From the NCBI GenBank assembly GCA_033002965.1, contig JAURVB010000052.1:1-64000 (forward strand): a stretch of DNA of 64,000 nt, given 5' to 3'. The position numbers and the translations under genes are program-made. Below are positions 36,161 through 49,502 of this stretch, piece after piece. Within the stretch, counting starts at the first letter, position 1; every line of letters starts with the position of its first letter. The DNA comes from Piper betle. Lineage: Eukaryota; Streptophyta; Magnoliopsida; Piperales; Piperaceae. The notes under the pieces are model-generated. The model was not told the DNA's origin and did not search any database. It saw only the letters and a list, made by a program, of their open reading frames with translations.

Positions 36161-38205
36161 TGCTTGAAATTTTATCAAACTATAAAAAGTTAATCAAATG
36201 ACATAGAATTAGTGGGATTCATGTAAACACCACTAATTATGTTCCACGATCATAAACTAAAACTACAATGGAGTCAACCAAAGAGACTCTAGCTACAAGG
36301 GAGTCCTAATGGACCTATGAGTTGAGGCCCTCGTCCAACCAAGGCAAGCCAAACTCCATATGACCTAACGATGAATGGCATGACGTGTATGCTACCTTTG
36401 AACACAATTTCCACTTGCCAACATATGGACGTAGATACATATTTATTTATCAACACTACACAAGCTACCACATACGCATTCATTATGTACAACCTATCAT
36501 CACAAAAATAATTTCTAGTCAAGATCTTATCCAAATGACTTGAAAATTTAGAAGACTATTACTGACATTATTGTAGTCATTCTCATTAATTTCAGTTCGA
36601 AATATGGGTACCTTAGCTGAATTTATTTAGCGAAGGTTATAATCTGAATACACCTAAGTTGTAAAGAATAACTTAGGGTGACAAATTTTATTTCCTAGTG
36701 TAATAATTGGGATTTAAATACCATTATTTTGTTTGATAGATCGAAGTTATGAGCATTAATGGATATTGGGGGTCATAAATCACGATTTCTAAGAAATTCA
36801 CGAAGAGGATAAATTAGACATACTAACTTCAAAATTTTATATCTCTTTGGATACATATTAATAAATTATAAAATTTGAGGAGGTGAAAGTAGACATTCTA
36901 AAGTTTCTAACTTATCAAAAATCACTCAATTCCGAGGAGTATAAAAAAAGTTAAGATGTTATGAATCTTCAAATCTACAAAAGGTCATTATGGGATTGAC
37001 AATCAAGGAAGTTAGAAATGATACAAATGGTCATCGACGTAAATTATTGGACAAGGAAGGTTACGGTGAATAATATGGACATGATTAAGTAATAATCACT
37101 TCAAAATTAAGAGTATAAGCATAAGGAGTGCGTGGTTAAAAAGGTTGAACCACAGTCTTGTTGAATTCAATATTTTTTATAGTTGCACTAGGAGAATTTT
37201 TCACACTTTATATATGGTGGGAATTTGTTAAATTTTCTAAATCATGATGCAAACAATAAAACGGGCACATGGATGATTATGTAGACATTCAGAGAATATT
37301 GACAAAAGATATTAAGTAGGCCACCTAAAAGTTTAATTTATATCAAATAAGAGAATTAGTCTAAAATTATAGTAATTCCAATAAAGATCATCCTTAGACT
37401 TGAAATTACAATGTAATAGAAAGAATTAGGTGTATTTATTAATCAAACTAACAAAGTTCGATTTATTCACTTAGATACCCCATAATAGGATAAGGAGACA
37501 CGCATATGAGAAATATGGGTAATTGAGGATAAATACTTTTTATTCCATAACCCTTAATCCTTATTTTTGCAAAACTTCCAACCACCCTTCCCTTTCTTTT
37601 CCCTTATTCTTCTTTTTTGGTAGAAAAGCCTTGATGAATTCATAGAAAAGAGAAGGAACAAGGATTTGAAGAAGTTTTCAATGTAGACAAAATCTAAGAG
37701 AAGGTTGGTAAATATAGTTTATATCTTCAGTAGATCATGCTTACATATCATTAATTACGATCTTGTGTGATTTGTTTGAACGATTTATGTGTGGATCGTG
37801 TGAAAGTTTGTGTTCATGGTGGAATATGGTGAATTAATGATACTATATAAAAATTAAGATGATGAATATCAATTCTTTGTATAATTAAATTTAATGGTAT
37901 ATTCTAATGTTTAGATATATGTTAAATAAGAATAATGAAGAAAGTTAAAATTTTCTATGTTTAATTAAAAAGTGGTTAGTTTCTATTATTAGATTGTTAA
38001 AAATCTGCTAGAAATATGACTCGAAGTTGATACGTGACTTAAAATGGAAATATATTGGAATTTAGAAAAATCATACAATAGAATTTGTAGATCTTGAAAG
38101 AAGCATTTGAATGTAACATAAATCATCTAAATTGGAGTTATATTTTGTATGTTATGACTGATTTATTTTGATCGTAAAAATGTCCAGTTTCATATACAAG
38201 TCCTA
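36161..38205. other. Unassigned, partly LTR-like
   Basis: AT-rich without a recognisable protein. The part from about 37540 (C/T-rich leader-like stretch, then AT-rich body) reads like the middle of a long LTR and may be the 5' portion of element D's left LTR. It does not match D's right LTR, so the assignment is open. Confidence 0.4.
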
Positions 38206-38209
38206 TTGA

Positions 38210-40004
38210 TGTAGACCTAGACCAAGTTGATTCAGCTTGGTTTAGTTTGGTTCAACCCATTTTTGACCGTTTCTCTACCGTTTTTGGTAATTCAAGAACC
38301 CTTACATTAGTTTAGATGCATATTAACATTGTTTGGCATATTTTGATGTTACGAGAATTTTCTTTATTTATTAATTATTTTATTTATTTATTTATTTATT
38401 CAAGATTATTCATTTCTTCTTATTTATATATTTATTGAATATGATGAATGATTATGTGAATAATTATTGTTATTAATAGTGTATCTATTCATTGATATTA
38501 TTTTTTTTAATGTTTATCTTAGTTTATTTATTTAATTGATTGATTATTAATTATTTCCTATACGTGTTATTATTTATACATATTTAGGCGTATGTTCATA
38601 TATTTAATATTTATATTAATATTCTTCATGATTAATTAATATTAGTCATTTATTTGTTTATTTATTTATCAATTGATTTATTTATTTATTTATTTATTTA
38701 TTTATATGTTTACTAACACAAGTATATATGATATTTACTTGTGTTTAAGCGTGTATTTATATAGTATAATGATATATTTATTTTATGATTAGAGTATTAT
38801 TTATTTTCATGTATTTATTGTTTATCTAATTATCTATGAGTGCATTTATTTATTTATTATTTATTATTATTATGTCTCAATTTGCATGCAACATGTTTAT
38901 TAGCACACATCACGAACATGCATCATATAGTTTTCTGTATTGTTTATTAGGTTTGTTAGTATTGTTTTTTGTATTGTGATGTATTGATGATATGAGCACA
39001 CACTACAAACATGCATTATATAGAGATGTTAGTATTTTACTAAGTAATGGGTTCTGATGTAGGTTTCGGAGTCTGAGCTCACTATTGATGTGCAAATATG
39101 CTTGGAGCTTGGACCACAGGTTTGTAATGCTCTCCCTCTTTGCTTGACTCCTTGCATGTCGAGTTTAACCGTGTTTTATCGGATCCCTCCATTGTCGAGC
39201 TATTTACCAGTGTTTCTACACATATTTAATAAAACTACATGGATAAGATCCGTTGTTGGTTTTTGAACTGAAGCTCTACATAAATATGATATAAACCTCT
39301 TTCCTAAACCTATTATATAGGTACGACATTTTTACGGATTTCACGAATAATAGAGTGAGCGGTACGGAGGTACGTATGAACTACCCTAGTACTCCTTCAA
39401 ACCCTGAGGTAGTGTGGTGTATGAGGGTACTGCATAACGCAACACATTCTAGAATTTGTGGCACTAACTTAACCGTTCCTTTTGCCACTCGAATACCGTA
39501 GTTGGTGTAATATGGAGGATGTGAGGGCATAAGCGTTATATGTATGAATATGATTATGAGCCTTGCGTGCGAGCCGACAGTCTTTTAAGTATGTTTGCTG
39601 ACTACCCAGTGTGTGGCAATTTTTAAGTTTCATAAATTTTCGTGGGTAATGAAATACCCATTTGCCATTTTGTATTAATTATTTTTCGGACCAGTAACAC
39701 TCGTTACTGATATTTTTCATATAATATATGTAGGATTTTCAAATCCTGACTCGACTTTGGTGGCTGGACAGATAAATTCTACACACACTTGAGCTCAGTG
39801 CATTTATTTCTTTTCTTACTTTTGCTTAAATTTGATGTGTTTTGATGTGTATTTAATAATGTCTTTCATTCTTATGACACCAAGATAGTTGTTTCTATCT
39901 ATTATATTGATCAAGTCTTACCGACCAACAACATCAAACATAACTCGACTCGATCATAACATTTCTGATTTGGTTCTTAGGTGAACCAAAATCGGGGTGT
40001 TGCA
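38210..40004 (+). repeat. 5' LTR of element D (matchable part)
   Basis: Matches about 44150-45629. It includes TTTA-repeat runs (38676-38705), GGGTAATGAAATACCC near 39643, the hairpin CAGTAACACTCGTTACTG (39692-39709) and the terminal GGTGAACCAAAATCGGGG. Confidence 0.82.
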
Positions 40005-40007
40005 AGT

Positions 40008-40020
40008 TGGTATTCGAGCC
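40008..40020 (+). promoter_or_regulatory. Primer-binding site of element D
   Basis: TGGTATTCGAGCC, close to the initiator-Met type, starts three bases after the LTR end. Confidence 0.75.
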
Positions 40021-42881
40021 ATCTCTTGGTCTATTAAGATGGAAGACTTTTATTTTGAGCCAAGTGTGTAGAGCTATCCTTGGCTAAACTGACAAATATT
40101 TTCTTTGGTATTTTTTTCTTATGATTTCAGATGGTTCGGTCAATGAGACTTGAGCAGTGCATGCTCAGGTGTTTGCGATTATAGAGAACTTATGAGATAG
40201 ATATGAGATCATTGTTTAGTAGACACCAGCAAGGATATCACTGGAATGTCATGATAAGCTTAGTGACACACATGGTTGGAAAACTTGAGCAAAATTATTA
40301 GTAGCTACCTTTGAGAAGGTAGACATATGGATGGAGATAAACATGCTAGAGACAGTAATGGGTTCATGACATGCATGATCAAGATCAGGCTTCAGCATCT
40401 GGATAGCACAACCATCGCTCAAGTAGCACAACCACCGTCTGAGTATCACAACCATCATCCGAGTTGCACAACTGCCATCCAAGTTGCTCAGCCATCGACC
40501 ATGATGCACTACCACCATTTGAGTTGCCCAACCATCTACCATGATGCACTACCAATGACCAAATAGAACAACTGCCATCCATGTTACCCAGCCATCGACC
40601 GTGATGCACTAGCACCTTCTGTGATGCACTACTATCGAAGTATTTCCTCAAGTAGTTGTCCTCCTGTAGGGTGAGGTAATTACTTGGGCTTTGTCAGAGA
40701 CTGCATGCCACAACATTGAGAGAAGAGTTGAGTTAGAGATTGAGGAAAAGATATAGCTATGGAAATATCATCCAGGGAAAGAAAAGTTAGGCGCACTAGA
40801 ATTATTTGGATGCGATGGTACATGATTTGACTTCACTAGCCATCTTGCATGCCATCACCTTGACTTGACATCCTTTGGTCAGATGTGAATTATAAGATAG
40901 TGTTAGTGACAATCTTATCGGGATCATCATACAATGTTAACAGTCATCAAATGTGCATGGACCTAGCTAGAGAACATGATAGTATGATATCTAGATGGGA
41001 TTTCCATAGTGGTCATATTGTTTAGTCAACGTGACAACATACATATGACCCACAACCAGGGGTTACATAGATTAGATAGTTAGCAGATGATCAGATATGC
41101 AGTTTAACTCATTTAGAATTTGGCCCAGCAAGAGAGAGATGTTTGACTTGTATTAGAATTTTGGCATAGATGATTGGTTTAGTGAGGGAGAGTCCATTAG
41201 GGAGACAATGTTTTCCTTGTGCTTCACCGACACGATTAGTTTCTAACCTTAAGACATAGGATTTAACCTTGATCCCAAGTATAGGAGGTACCTTTGTGGT
41301 ACTGTTTAGGACTAACACTGTAGGTAGTTGATTACATACTAGTCTGGAGGAGACAACTTCACCCAAGCTTGGGAGCAATGTAGATAGTGACTTTAGTAAG
41401 ATCAAATCATGCTGACTAGATAGAGGGACACCAATGTATGCTCATCTTAATAGACAGCTTTGCTTGAGAGTCTACCACAGCGGTAGTAGTCATGTGAGTG
41501 AAAATTAGTGTTAAAAATTGGTATGGGATGGTAGGTCTTACACCAATGAAGAGAGGACGAGACACATGTCAAACCTCATTATGAGTTCCCTCGACTCGAG
41601 GAGAGATAGTGGTTCTTTGGGTCAATTGAACCCCGCCCATTTAGAAGTGCGTGACTAGTACGTTATCGAGAAACACATGTCTACTATTAGCTAATTGAAT
41701 TAGAACTACTTAGGAGCCATCTCTTAGGCTCGTTATTGATTGGCTGTTCCATTGGCTGGCCACCTATGGTGGAGTCTAATCAAATTGATCTTCTAGACAT
41801 GTCCATGGACCTACCCATATGTTTGAGGCACCCAATATCGTAACAGAGTTTTTCCATTACCCTTATGACTTAGACGGAGACCCTTATTACATACTTAGTA
41901 GGATTTTCTCATCTTAGTGTACGCACCCAGCACCCCCGATGTTAGACTATGTGAGGAGGAGATACTTCATAGTTAGAATCGTAGAGCAGTGTGACCATTT
42001 CTTCATAAGAGATCTATTCACTTGTCATATGACCATAGATGTCAAACAAAGCTGAGCCGCTACCCGAGTATTTTCACACTCACCCTTCTAGGTATACTAG
42101 TCCTTCATACTATCTATTTTTCAGATGGTTAAGATATATAGACATTGACCAGCGCACATGCCACAGACCAGATGCAAATCCTAAAGTTCCATGAAGAGTA
42201 TGTTTTCATACTCCTTGAGACACACTATACATGTACATGTGTTCTCGCCTCCATTCCATCACTGAGAGCCTTCTTCAGTAGCAGTTAGTGGTCATATAGA
42301 TTGTTACGAGAGCAATAGCACATAGTAGAGTTATACTAGTTGTCCTTGTTCCAATATGGAATAGAACGAGATATTTGATTCAGGATTGAGTTGGCTAGGA
42401 CCTTGTGAGAGATCCAGTTCCTCTTATAGGGACACCTGAGAGATTGACCTACATTGGCAACATTGAACCGTATAACCCATTTATACCCTTATTTAGTACT
42501 AGAGTCCACCATATGCTAGCATGACCCGCATGACATCCTAGTATAGCTATATGACCTAAAGCAGAGTGCGATGAGGTTTCACATAGTTTACCTATCATAT
42601 TAAAGAGGATCTAGGAGACATGGGTAGACTTTAGGTCAAATACCTCTCACCGAGATAGTTTTTCCTTTTGTAGTTCCGACTAGTATCTTGCAGTACTTTA
42701 GAATACCTGCTTGACCACCCAGTAGACCCTTAGGGGTGAACCTAGGTTTTTCCCGCCAAGGTCATCGCATTTCAATCCTCATAGTTCACAGTGGCCCTAG
42801 GAGCTAGTCCAGCGAGACGATTCGAGCGTGTTGAGTCCTCTAATCGTAGTTGAAGTGAGAAATTTCGAGGACAAAATTTTT
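40021..42881 (+). other. Interior of element D, no recognisable gag-pol
   Basis: After the primer site a short leader leads to a possible gag start (ATGGTTCGGTC at 40131), but stops follow quickly. Apart from the minisatellite at 40406-40640 I see no zinc knuckle, protease, reverse transcriptase or integrase motif. At under 3 kb the interior is far too short for complete gag-pol. Either it is a non-autonomous derivative or the coding region has been deleted and scrambled. Confidence 0.6.
40406..40640 (+). repeat. 20-bp minisatellite in element D
   Basis: Eleven and three-quarter units of exactly 20 bp have a consensus near GCACAACCATCATCCGAGTT. Because 20 is not a multiple of three, the period in protein is 20 residues over three units. 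Open frames on both strands here come from the repeat. Confidence 0.93.
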
Positions 42882-42896
42882 ATAAGGAGGGAAGGT
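42882..42896 (+). promoter_or_regulatory. Polypurine tract of element D
   Basis: ATAAGGAGGGAAGGT lies directly before the 3' LTR. Confidence 0.82.
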
Positions 42897-45629
42897 TGTA
42901 AAACCCCAACTTTGGATAAATGTTTTACCCGCTTTGTAGTTTGCCCGGTTCCAATCAATCTTGATTCGGTTAGACCAGAGCTCAAGCAAGACCAATTTTA
43001 GAATATGATTATAGGGCCAGATGGCCATATGAGCATGTTATGGAGGCTGAGTATGCCTAGCATGCATATAATAGTTTCAGTTATGATACAGTATAGCATG
43101 AGTGATCAGTGTATACACGAGGTAAAAATATGATTTTTAATAGTTAGGAAGGATTTTAGGCCTAGATGTAGGCCGTTGCAGCATTTAGCATCCGTTTGAG
43201 ATTTTTTGGGTATTTAATTTGCATGCAGCTTAGGGATTTTGGACCATCGGATTATGCCCAGTGGGCCTAGCTCGATTGCATTTAGGGTATCGAGGCCCAT
43301 TTACCCTTCTTGCCTAGATTCCTGCCTATAGAGTCAATTTTAGGACTCAAGTCAGTTTCGACTTCGAACGGTCTCGATCCATGTTTTTTGTCAGTATGTA
43401 TATTGTATGTACCCATAGGTGGGTCCCACTAGATCAGGAGTTGTCAAACGCTCAGATCGTGCCACATGGCAAAATCTAAGCCGTCCACTCATACATAGCA
43501 TTCTCTATTTGATCCCCAGAGATTTCAAAAATTTCAGAGTTTCATACCGATAGCGCTGCCACCACTTTGGCTTGCCGCTGGTGAGTCACCGCCTCACCCC
43601 CAACTACTAGATCAATAAGGCCATGACCACCTCGTGGCCGGTTATCAGTCTATAGCCACAATTGCCATTGTCGCCGCTGCAATCACAGCCAGTTACAGTG
43701 TTCTTATTGTCAATTTCTCCCGTCGTCGCCACCCTTTCAGTCCATTTTTTGACACCAACGAGCCACCTTTGGACAATCGGACCACCCACAGAGCTTCATT
43801 ATGGACAGATCTTCATTTTGAGACCACCCATGACCATCGTCGTGGCCGCAATCGCCGCAAGTGACGTTGCCCCACCCGGCGGGGAAGTCGCGTCTTTGCG
43901 GCCAGCTGACGGCTGAACCTAGCTGGTCGTCACTGCCATTACAATCCTTGTCCTCCCCTCCATCGATCCCGAACTGTCGGTGACCCTAACCATGCCACCA
44001 TTGGTATTTTCCAGCAACGGGCACTGCAACTCTCCGTTCGGCCCGTTTGCCCATGAGCGCATCTGCCATCCACGTTCGTGTCTTCTTGGCCCGAGTCCAC
44101 TAGTCCCCCATGTCCGTATCCATCAGTCCAATTCATGTCCACCCAATCAACCCAGCCTAGTTTTCCAGTTAACCCAGACTGAGTTGGTTCAACTCAGTTT
44201 GGTCTGGTTTAGCATGGTTCAGTCTAGTTCAACCCATTTGTCAACCGTTTTTAGTAATTCAAGAACCTTACATTAGTTTAGATGCATATTTACTTTGTTT
44301 AGAATGTTTAGATGTTATGAGTATTTTTCTTTATTTATTAATTATTGTATTTTATTTATTTATTTATTCACGATTATTCATTTCTTATTATGTATATATT
44401 TGTTAACTATGATGAATGATTATGTGACTAATTATTGTTATTGGTAGTTTAAATATTTATAGATATTATTTTTTAATGTTTATCTAATTTATTTATTTAA
44501 TTGATTGATTATTAATTATTTTTTACTTGTGTTATTATTTATACGTATTTAGGCATATGTTCGTATATTTAATATTTATATTAATATTCTTAATGCTTAA
44601 TTAATATTAGTCATTTATTTATTTTAGATATTAATTTATTTAATTATTATTAGTTTTATTTAATTATTTATATGTTTGCCAACACAAGTATATATGATAT
44701 TTATTCGTGTTTAACTATGTATTCATATAGTATAATTACATTATTATTTTATGATTAGAGTATTATTTATGTTCATGTATTTATTGTTTATCTAATTATC
44801 TATAAGTGCATTTCTTTGTTTAATTAATTATTTATTATTTATTATTATTATGTCTCAATTTGCATGCCACATGTTTAGTTATAAGTTTGTTAGTATTGTT
44901 TTCTTTATTGTGATATTGATGATATGAGCACACACCACGAGCATGCATCATATAGAAATGTTAGTATTTTACTTAGTAGTGGGTTCCGATGTAGGTTTCG
45001 GCGTCCAAGCTCGCCGTAGATGTGCAGATATGCTTGGAGTTTGATCCACAGGTTTGTAAAACTCTCCCTCTCTACTTGACTCCTTGCGTGTCGATTTTAA
45101 CAGTGTTTTAGACGTAAGACGACATCAAGGGCAGGTGTAATATCGAGGATGTGAGGGCGTAAGCTTTGAATGTATGAATATGATTATGAGTCGTGCATGC
45201 GAGCCGGAGTTTTTTAAGTATGTTTGCTTATCACCCAATGGGAGGCAATTCTGAAGTTTTATAAGTTTCCGTGGGTAGTGGAATACCCATTTGCCATTTT
45301 CTATTAGTTATTTTTTGGACCAGTAACACTTATTACTGACGTTTTTCATATAATATATATAGTCTTGTAAATCCTGAGTTGACTTTGGTAGAAGGACAGA
45401 TAAATGCTACACACACTTGAGCTCAACGCATTTTTTTTCTTACTTTTTCTTCTATTTGATGTGTTTTGACATGTATTTAACAATGTCTTTCATTCTCATT
45501 ACACTAAGTAGGTTGTTTTGATCCATTGTATCGATTGAGTCTTACCGACCAACAAACTTCAAATATGACTCAACTTGTTTGTAACATTTCTGATTCGGTC
45601 CTTAGGTGAACCAAAATCAGGGTGTTACA
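42897..45629 (+). repeat. 3' LTR of element D
   Basis: 2733 bp, TGTAAAACCCC to GGGTGTTACA. It has a GC-rich leader-like block (43540-44130) whose open frames on both strands look like base-composition effects, then TTTA-rich runs and CAGTAACACTTATTACTG near 45321. Confidence 0.88.
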
Positions 45630-46039
45630 AAGATTGTGTTATGATTAGTAATCAATCAAATGGAATCGATATTTATATAGTTTTACTGATCATTGATTAT
45701 ACTTGTTTTGATTTATGTTATATAATATATGTTTAGTTGTAGGCTCAGTATCATTAGTGATATTGAGTGGACAATGTAATGTTGTTCGCAAGTATAAAGC
45801 GAAAATATGAACATGGAATGTAGAAGCCCAACCATTGAAGTTTTGTTGCATTAAGAACAATAAGACTTCGTGGGTGAGTAGGATGAACTTAGAGGACAAG
45901 CATGATTATTTTTTCCCATTACAAATATGTTATAAATGTTAGTTGTATAGTTTTTCAAGTTGATAGCGTTGGTTCATTTAAATTATTCCACTGTGATATT
46001 TTATTTTCTTTATGTTATTCAAGCGCATTAGTAGGATAC
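45630..46039. other. Unassigned segment
   Basis: AT-rich, between D and the next LTR. No protein or repeat recognised. Confidence 0.5.
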
Positions 46040-49000
46040 TATAAAACCCAGGTTGTTCACCCGAGGGTTTTTTTGTTGGTTCGGTTGTTACCTGAATCGG
46101 GTTAGTAGGGTGTGAGCCTTCTTGCCTTGGTTCATAAATGATATGCTTTAAGTTGCCCAGCCTTAGCCTCCTTCGGCATTTAGTATGCCTGCTTGGGTGC
46201 GGCACGCCCAGCTTTCTAATGTTTGGTCCAATTAATTTGCACATAGTTAGATGTTTGGACCATGTCCCTTGCATGTCTTCTGTGTGCTTGTCATGTGTTT
46301 GATAACCTTTTGGACTGTCCTAACCCCTATTGGGACTTGCATTGCAATTCTCGAGGTCGGCCTAATTGGTTTAGGGTAAAAACCCTATGTTTTTGGGTTT
46401 TGAGATAACCCAACTCATACCTCTTTAACTAATTCAACTCATACCTCTTTATCTAACCCAACTCTTACATCTATAAGTATGGCATCCATACCTATATACG
46501 TATGACACCCATACCTATATAGATATGACACCCATACCTCTATAGGAATGACACTCATACCTATATAGGTATGACACCCATACCTTTATAACATCACCCA
46601 GCCAACCTATACCTCTTTAGGTATGGTACCTATACCCATGACATCACCAAACCAACCACCCATTTTCTATAAAATCCACCCCTTCCCTCATCTTTTAGGC
46701 ATTTCTCCTTCTCCTCACCTCCAACCACTTTCTTGTACTCTCCTTGGCCTTCTTCTCCATCCTTGGATCTCCAAGCAACCCCCTCCACGTTCCAAGCATC
46801 CTTGGGTGGTAGGCTTTGAGGTTGGGTGCCTCAAAAGACCTCCCTTTGGTCTTCGCTCGTTAGCATCATGTTTGGGTCACCTCTGTTGCTTGTTGTGTGA
46901 TGTGTATCACTTGTATGCTTATATAGGACATTTTTATCGTGTATATCTAAATGTTAGGAGAATTTTTAAGTACACATTAATCTTATTTGTGCTTGGAAAT
47001 AAATAGATATGATTTTTACATTGCATATAGGTCATTGATATGCACCATTTCAGTATAAAAATCATATCTTGCTATTATAATGTTAAATTTGCAAGATTCT
47101 TATTTTTTTGCACTCACAAGATGTAGATCTACAAATTTTGTGTTGTGTGTTTTACCTACTATGCCCTAGAATTTTCAAGTATGAGGGTAAAATGTGAAGA
47201 AAGGTGGCGACTTGGACCATTATAATAGTATATAAGTGCTCCTTTCTCCAATTTTTACTCTCTGACCTTGTAGGATCTATTGATGCACAACATACCATAT
47301 TTTTCATGGTAATCTATGAGTTCTTTGTAAAATTTTTTCCTAATATAACTATTAAATAATCATGAACATAACCCATAAGTATGTCTTCTATTTCCTGTGT
47401 GTTTTTGACTATGAGTATAATTTGTGATTGTGTGATATATTAAGCCACGAATTTCAAACTAATAAAATCTTGTAAAATTATATGATTCTTCAATAATTTC
47501 CTACTTGAAATATGTAAAATTTGGAATGGTTAAAAACTATCTAGGTATGTTTTAGAGGTCTTTACCAAGACAGTGTAAAGATGATGGGTGAAAACCCTAG
47601 CTTTTCATGACAGTTGAAAATTACCTTAAAAATAGGTTAACGGTGTTCGATTTCATTAAAACCTGCTCCACACCTTACCCTATTCCTTAGTGGCACTGTG
47701 ACCAATTTTGTGGCCATTTGGGTAGGTTTCCAATTTTATTTGTAAATTTCAAATTTCTAGGGTCCAGATAGCTCTAGAAACAGCCCATCTAGTGACCCAA
47801 CTTGTAAAATATAGTTAGGCCCATTTACAAAGAAAATTTAGTATAGCTCTTACTCAACTCAAGCTACATCTGTTAGCTAACTAGGCCCACTGACCCAAGC
47901 CCATTTGGAGTCCTCTAACCCATAAACCAATAGTTACAAAATTGATTTGCAGCCCAGGAACAGTATTCCAGCACCTTAGGGCCTAGCTTAATGGGGCTTG
48001 TTCCCCTTGATTGGCCGATGGTCCAGCCATGGTAGAATTTACCTATGAACCTTAGACTATAAGGGACTACACATCCAAATTTCAGCCCATTTGGACATTG
48101 TTAGGCCCATCCAAAATATCATCTGGTAAGCCAATTAGATTAAAAACCCTAGAATTTATTAAAACCCGCTAAGTGAACATGAAAACAAAAACTTAATTAT
48201 TTTACCTAATAAGGTTTAATAGTTCACTTAGGACCTAATTAATATAATTAAGTGATGTGCTAAGCGTTGAGCTTGTATGGAGGCTTTGTCTCGTTTTGCA
48301 TGCCAATATGACCCAATTCTTATTCGTTTTCATCTCTGTACTAGGTATCGCAGGTAAGCTCACCAAATAGAATACGGTGCCCTACTCAGATCTCTACTTG
48401 ACTCCCTACGTGTCAAGTTTAATTGTGTTTTAAACGTAGGATGGCATTGGCAGTGTTTTATCATATCCCTTCAATGTCAGGCCATTTAGTAAAATATGGA
48501 GGATGCGAGGGCGTAAGTGTTGTATTTATGAATATGAATATTAGCTATGCATGAGTGCCAACAAGTTTGCTTAGCGCCCTGTATGAAGAAATTCTAAAGT
48601 TTCTTAAGTTTCCGTGGGTAATGGAATACATGTTTGCCAGTTTGGTAGTTTACCAGTAGTTATTCGGACTGGTAATCAAATTTATTTAATTACTAACGTT
48701 ATTTTCTATTATATGTAGGGGAGGTTCCCTGGCATTGGCCAGCTTAAGTGCATGGATCAGACAACTCAATGGCGGTGGTGGCAGTAGCCTTGTGTTATGT
48801 TGTCTGTTTTAGACTATATATTTTGTGGATGACTATATGACGGCCATATGCCCTAACTATGCATACATTGTACGATTCGGATGTATGTCATTATGGTTGT
48901 GCTAGCATGTTTTATCATTATATTATTATATTTTACTGTAAAGTTATAATACTTTGGGGCAAGGCTAATCCTCATCTGCAAGGTATACAAGCCCCAGAGT

Positions 49001-49170
49001 CCCGGAACATGATGAGGAGCTAATTAGGTACATGAAACATATTTGGATGCATTTGTTTGTGTGTTAGAGTAATGTGGGTGGAGGAGCCTTATGGTTCACA
49101 CTACTTGAAGACCCACGTGAAGTCCAGTTATTAGGGCTTGATGCCCTGATACTTGATGATGCTGTGTAAT
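46040..49170 (+). mobile_element. C-type long LTR, 3' truncated
   Basis: Starts TATAAAACCC (one base changed from TGTAAAACCC) and follows the 17179-22209 LTR up to GATGCCCTGATACTTGATG, diverging after about 49169. The last several hundred bases of the LTR are missing. It contains palindromic repeats (46470-46640) and a TATAAAAT box (46668-46675). No coding region belongs to it. Confidence 0.82.
46470..46640. repeat. Palindromic short repeats in LTR
   Basis: About five or six units of the ACACCCATACC.TATA.GTATG type, as at 18590-18785. Confidence 0.82.
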
Positions 49171-49214
49171 TAGAAATATGTATAATATGTCTATTAGCTG
49201 AAATTTTAAAGCAA

Positions 49215-49502
49215 TTGGCTTCACTTCTCCCAAACATAATTTCTTATATACAAAATATGGAGAATGTATTGGTCAAAGTTAATAAGTTTATCTTATTGGA
49301 AGAATTTGTGATTTTAGATATGGAGGAAGATAAATATATTCCAATCATCATGGGCAGACCTTTTCTTGTTGCTAGTCATACTATAATTGATGTAGCCGCA
49401 GGAGAGTTGACCACGAGGGTATTTAATGAACCCGTGGTGATTAAAGTTTTTGAACCAAGTGACTATTTGGATGATATTATGGCATGCTTGGAAGAAGAGT
49501 AA
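49215..49502 (+). pseudogene. Athila protease fragment of element F
   Basis: The open stretch contains VLVKVNKFILLEEFVILDM, then IIMGRPFLVASHTIIDVAAG and ELTTRVFNE, the C-terminal half of the retroviral-type aspartic protease. The GRPFL segment and the following Asp are well kept. The active-site half (DSGAS-type) is missing at the left, cut by the neighbouring LTR. No reverse transcriptase follows. Confidence 0.82.

Larger units (their letters stand above)
38210..45629 (+). mobile_element. Ty3/gypsy element D, degenerate or non-autonomous
   Basis: A left LTR ending GGGGTGTTGCA at 40004, a primer site at 40008-40020, an interior without recognisable pol, a polypurine tract and a right LTR (42897-45629). 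The interior ends in GAAATTTCGAGGACAAAATT, matching the 3' end of chromovirus elements. The left LTR can be matched to the right one only for its last 1.8 kb, so the element's start is uncertain. No target duplication was found for the right flank AAGAT. Confidence 0.75.

Noticed and set aside
43607..44276. Cluster of overlapping open frames on both strands
   Set aside because: GC-rich part of element D's 3' LTR. Frames overlap on both strands and show no recognisable domain.
45902..46274. Short open frames around 46 kb as host genes
   Set aside because: They cross the start of a long LTR, and no domain or conserved motif is seen.
46035..49152. GATAC as a target duplication for the LTR starting at 46040
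   Set aside because: The right-hand GATAC is part of conserved LTR sequence (also present in the C 3' LTR), so it is not a flank.
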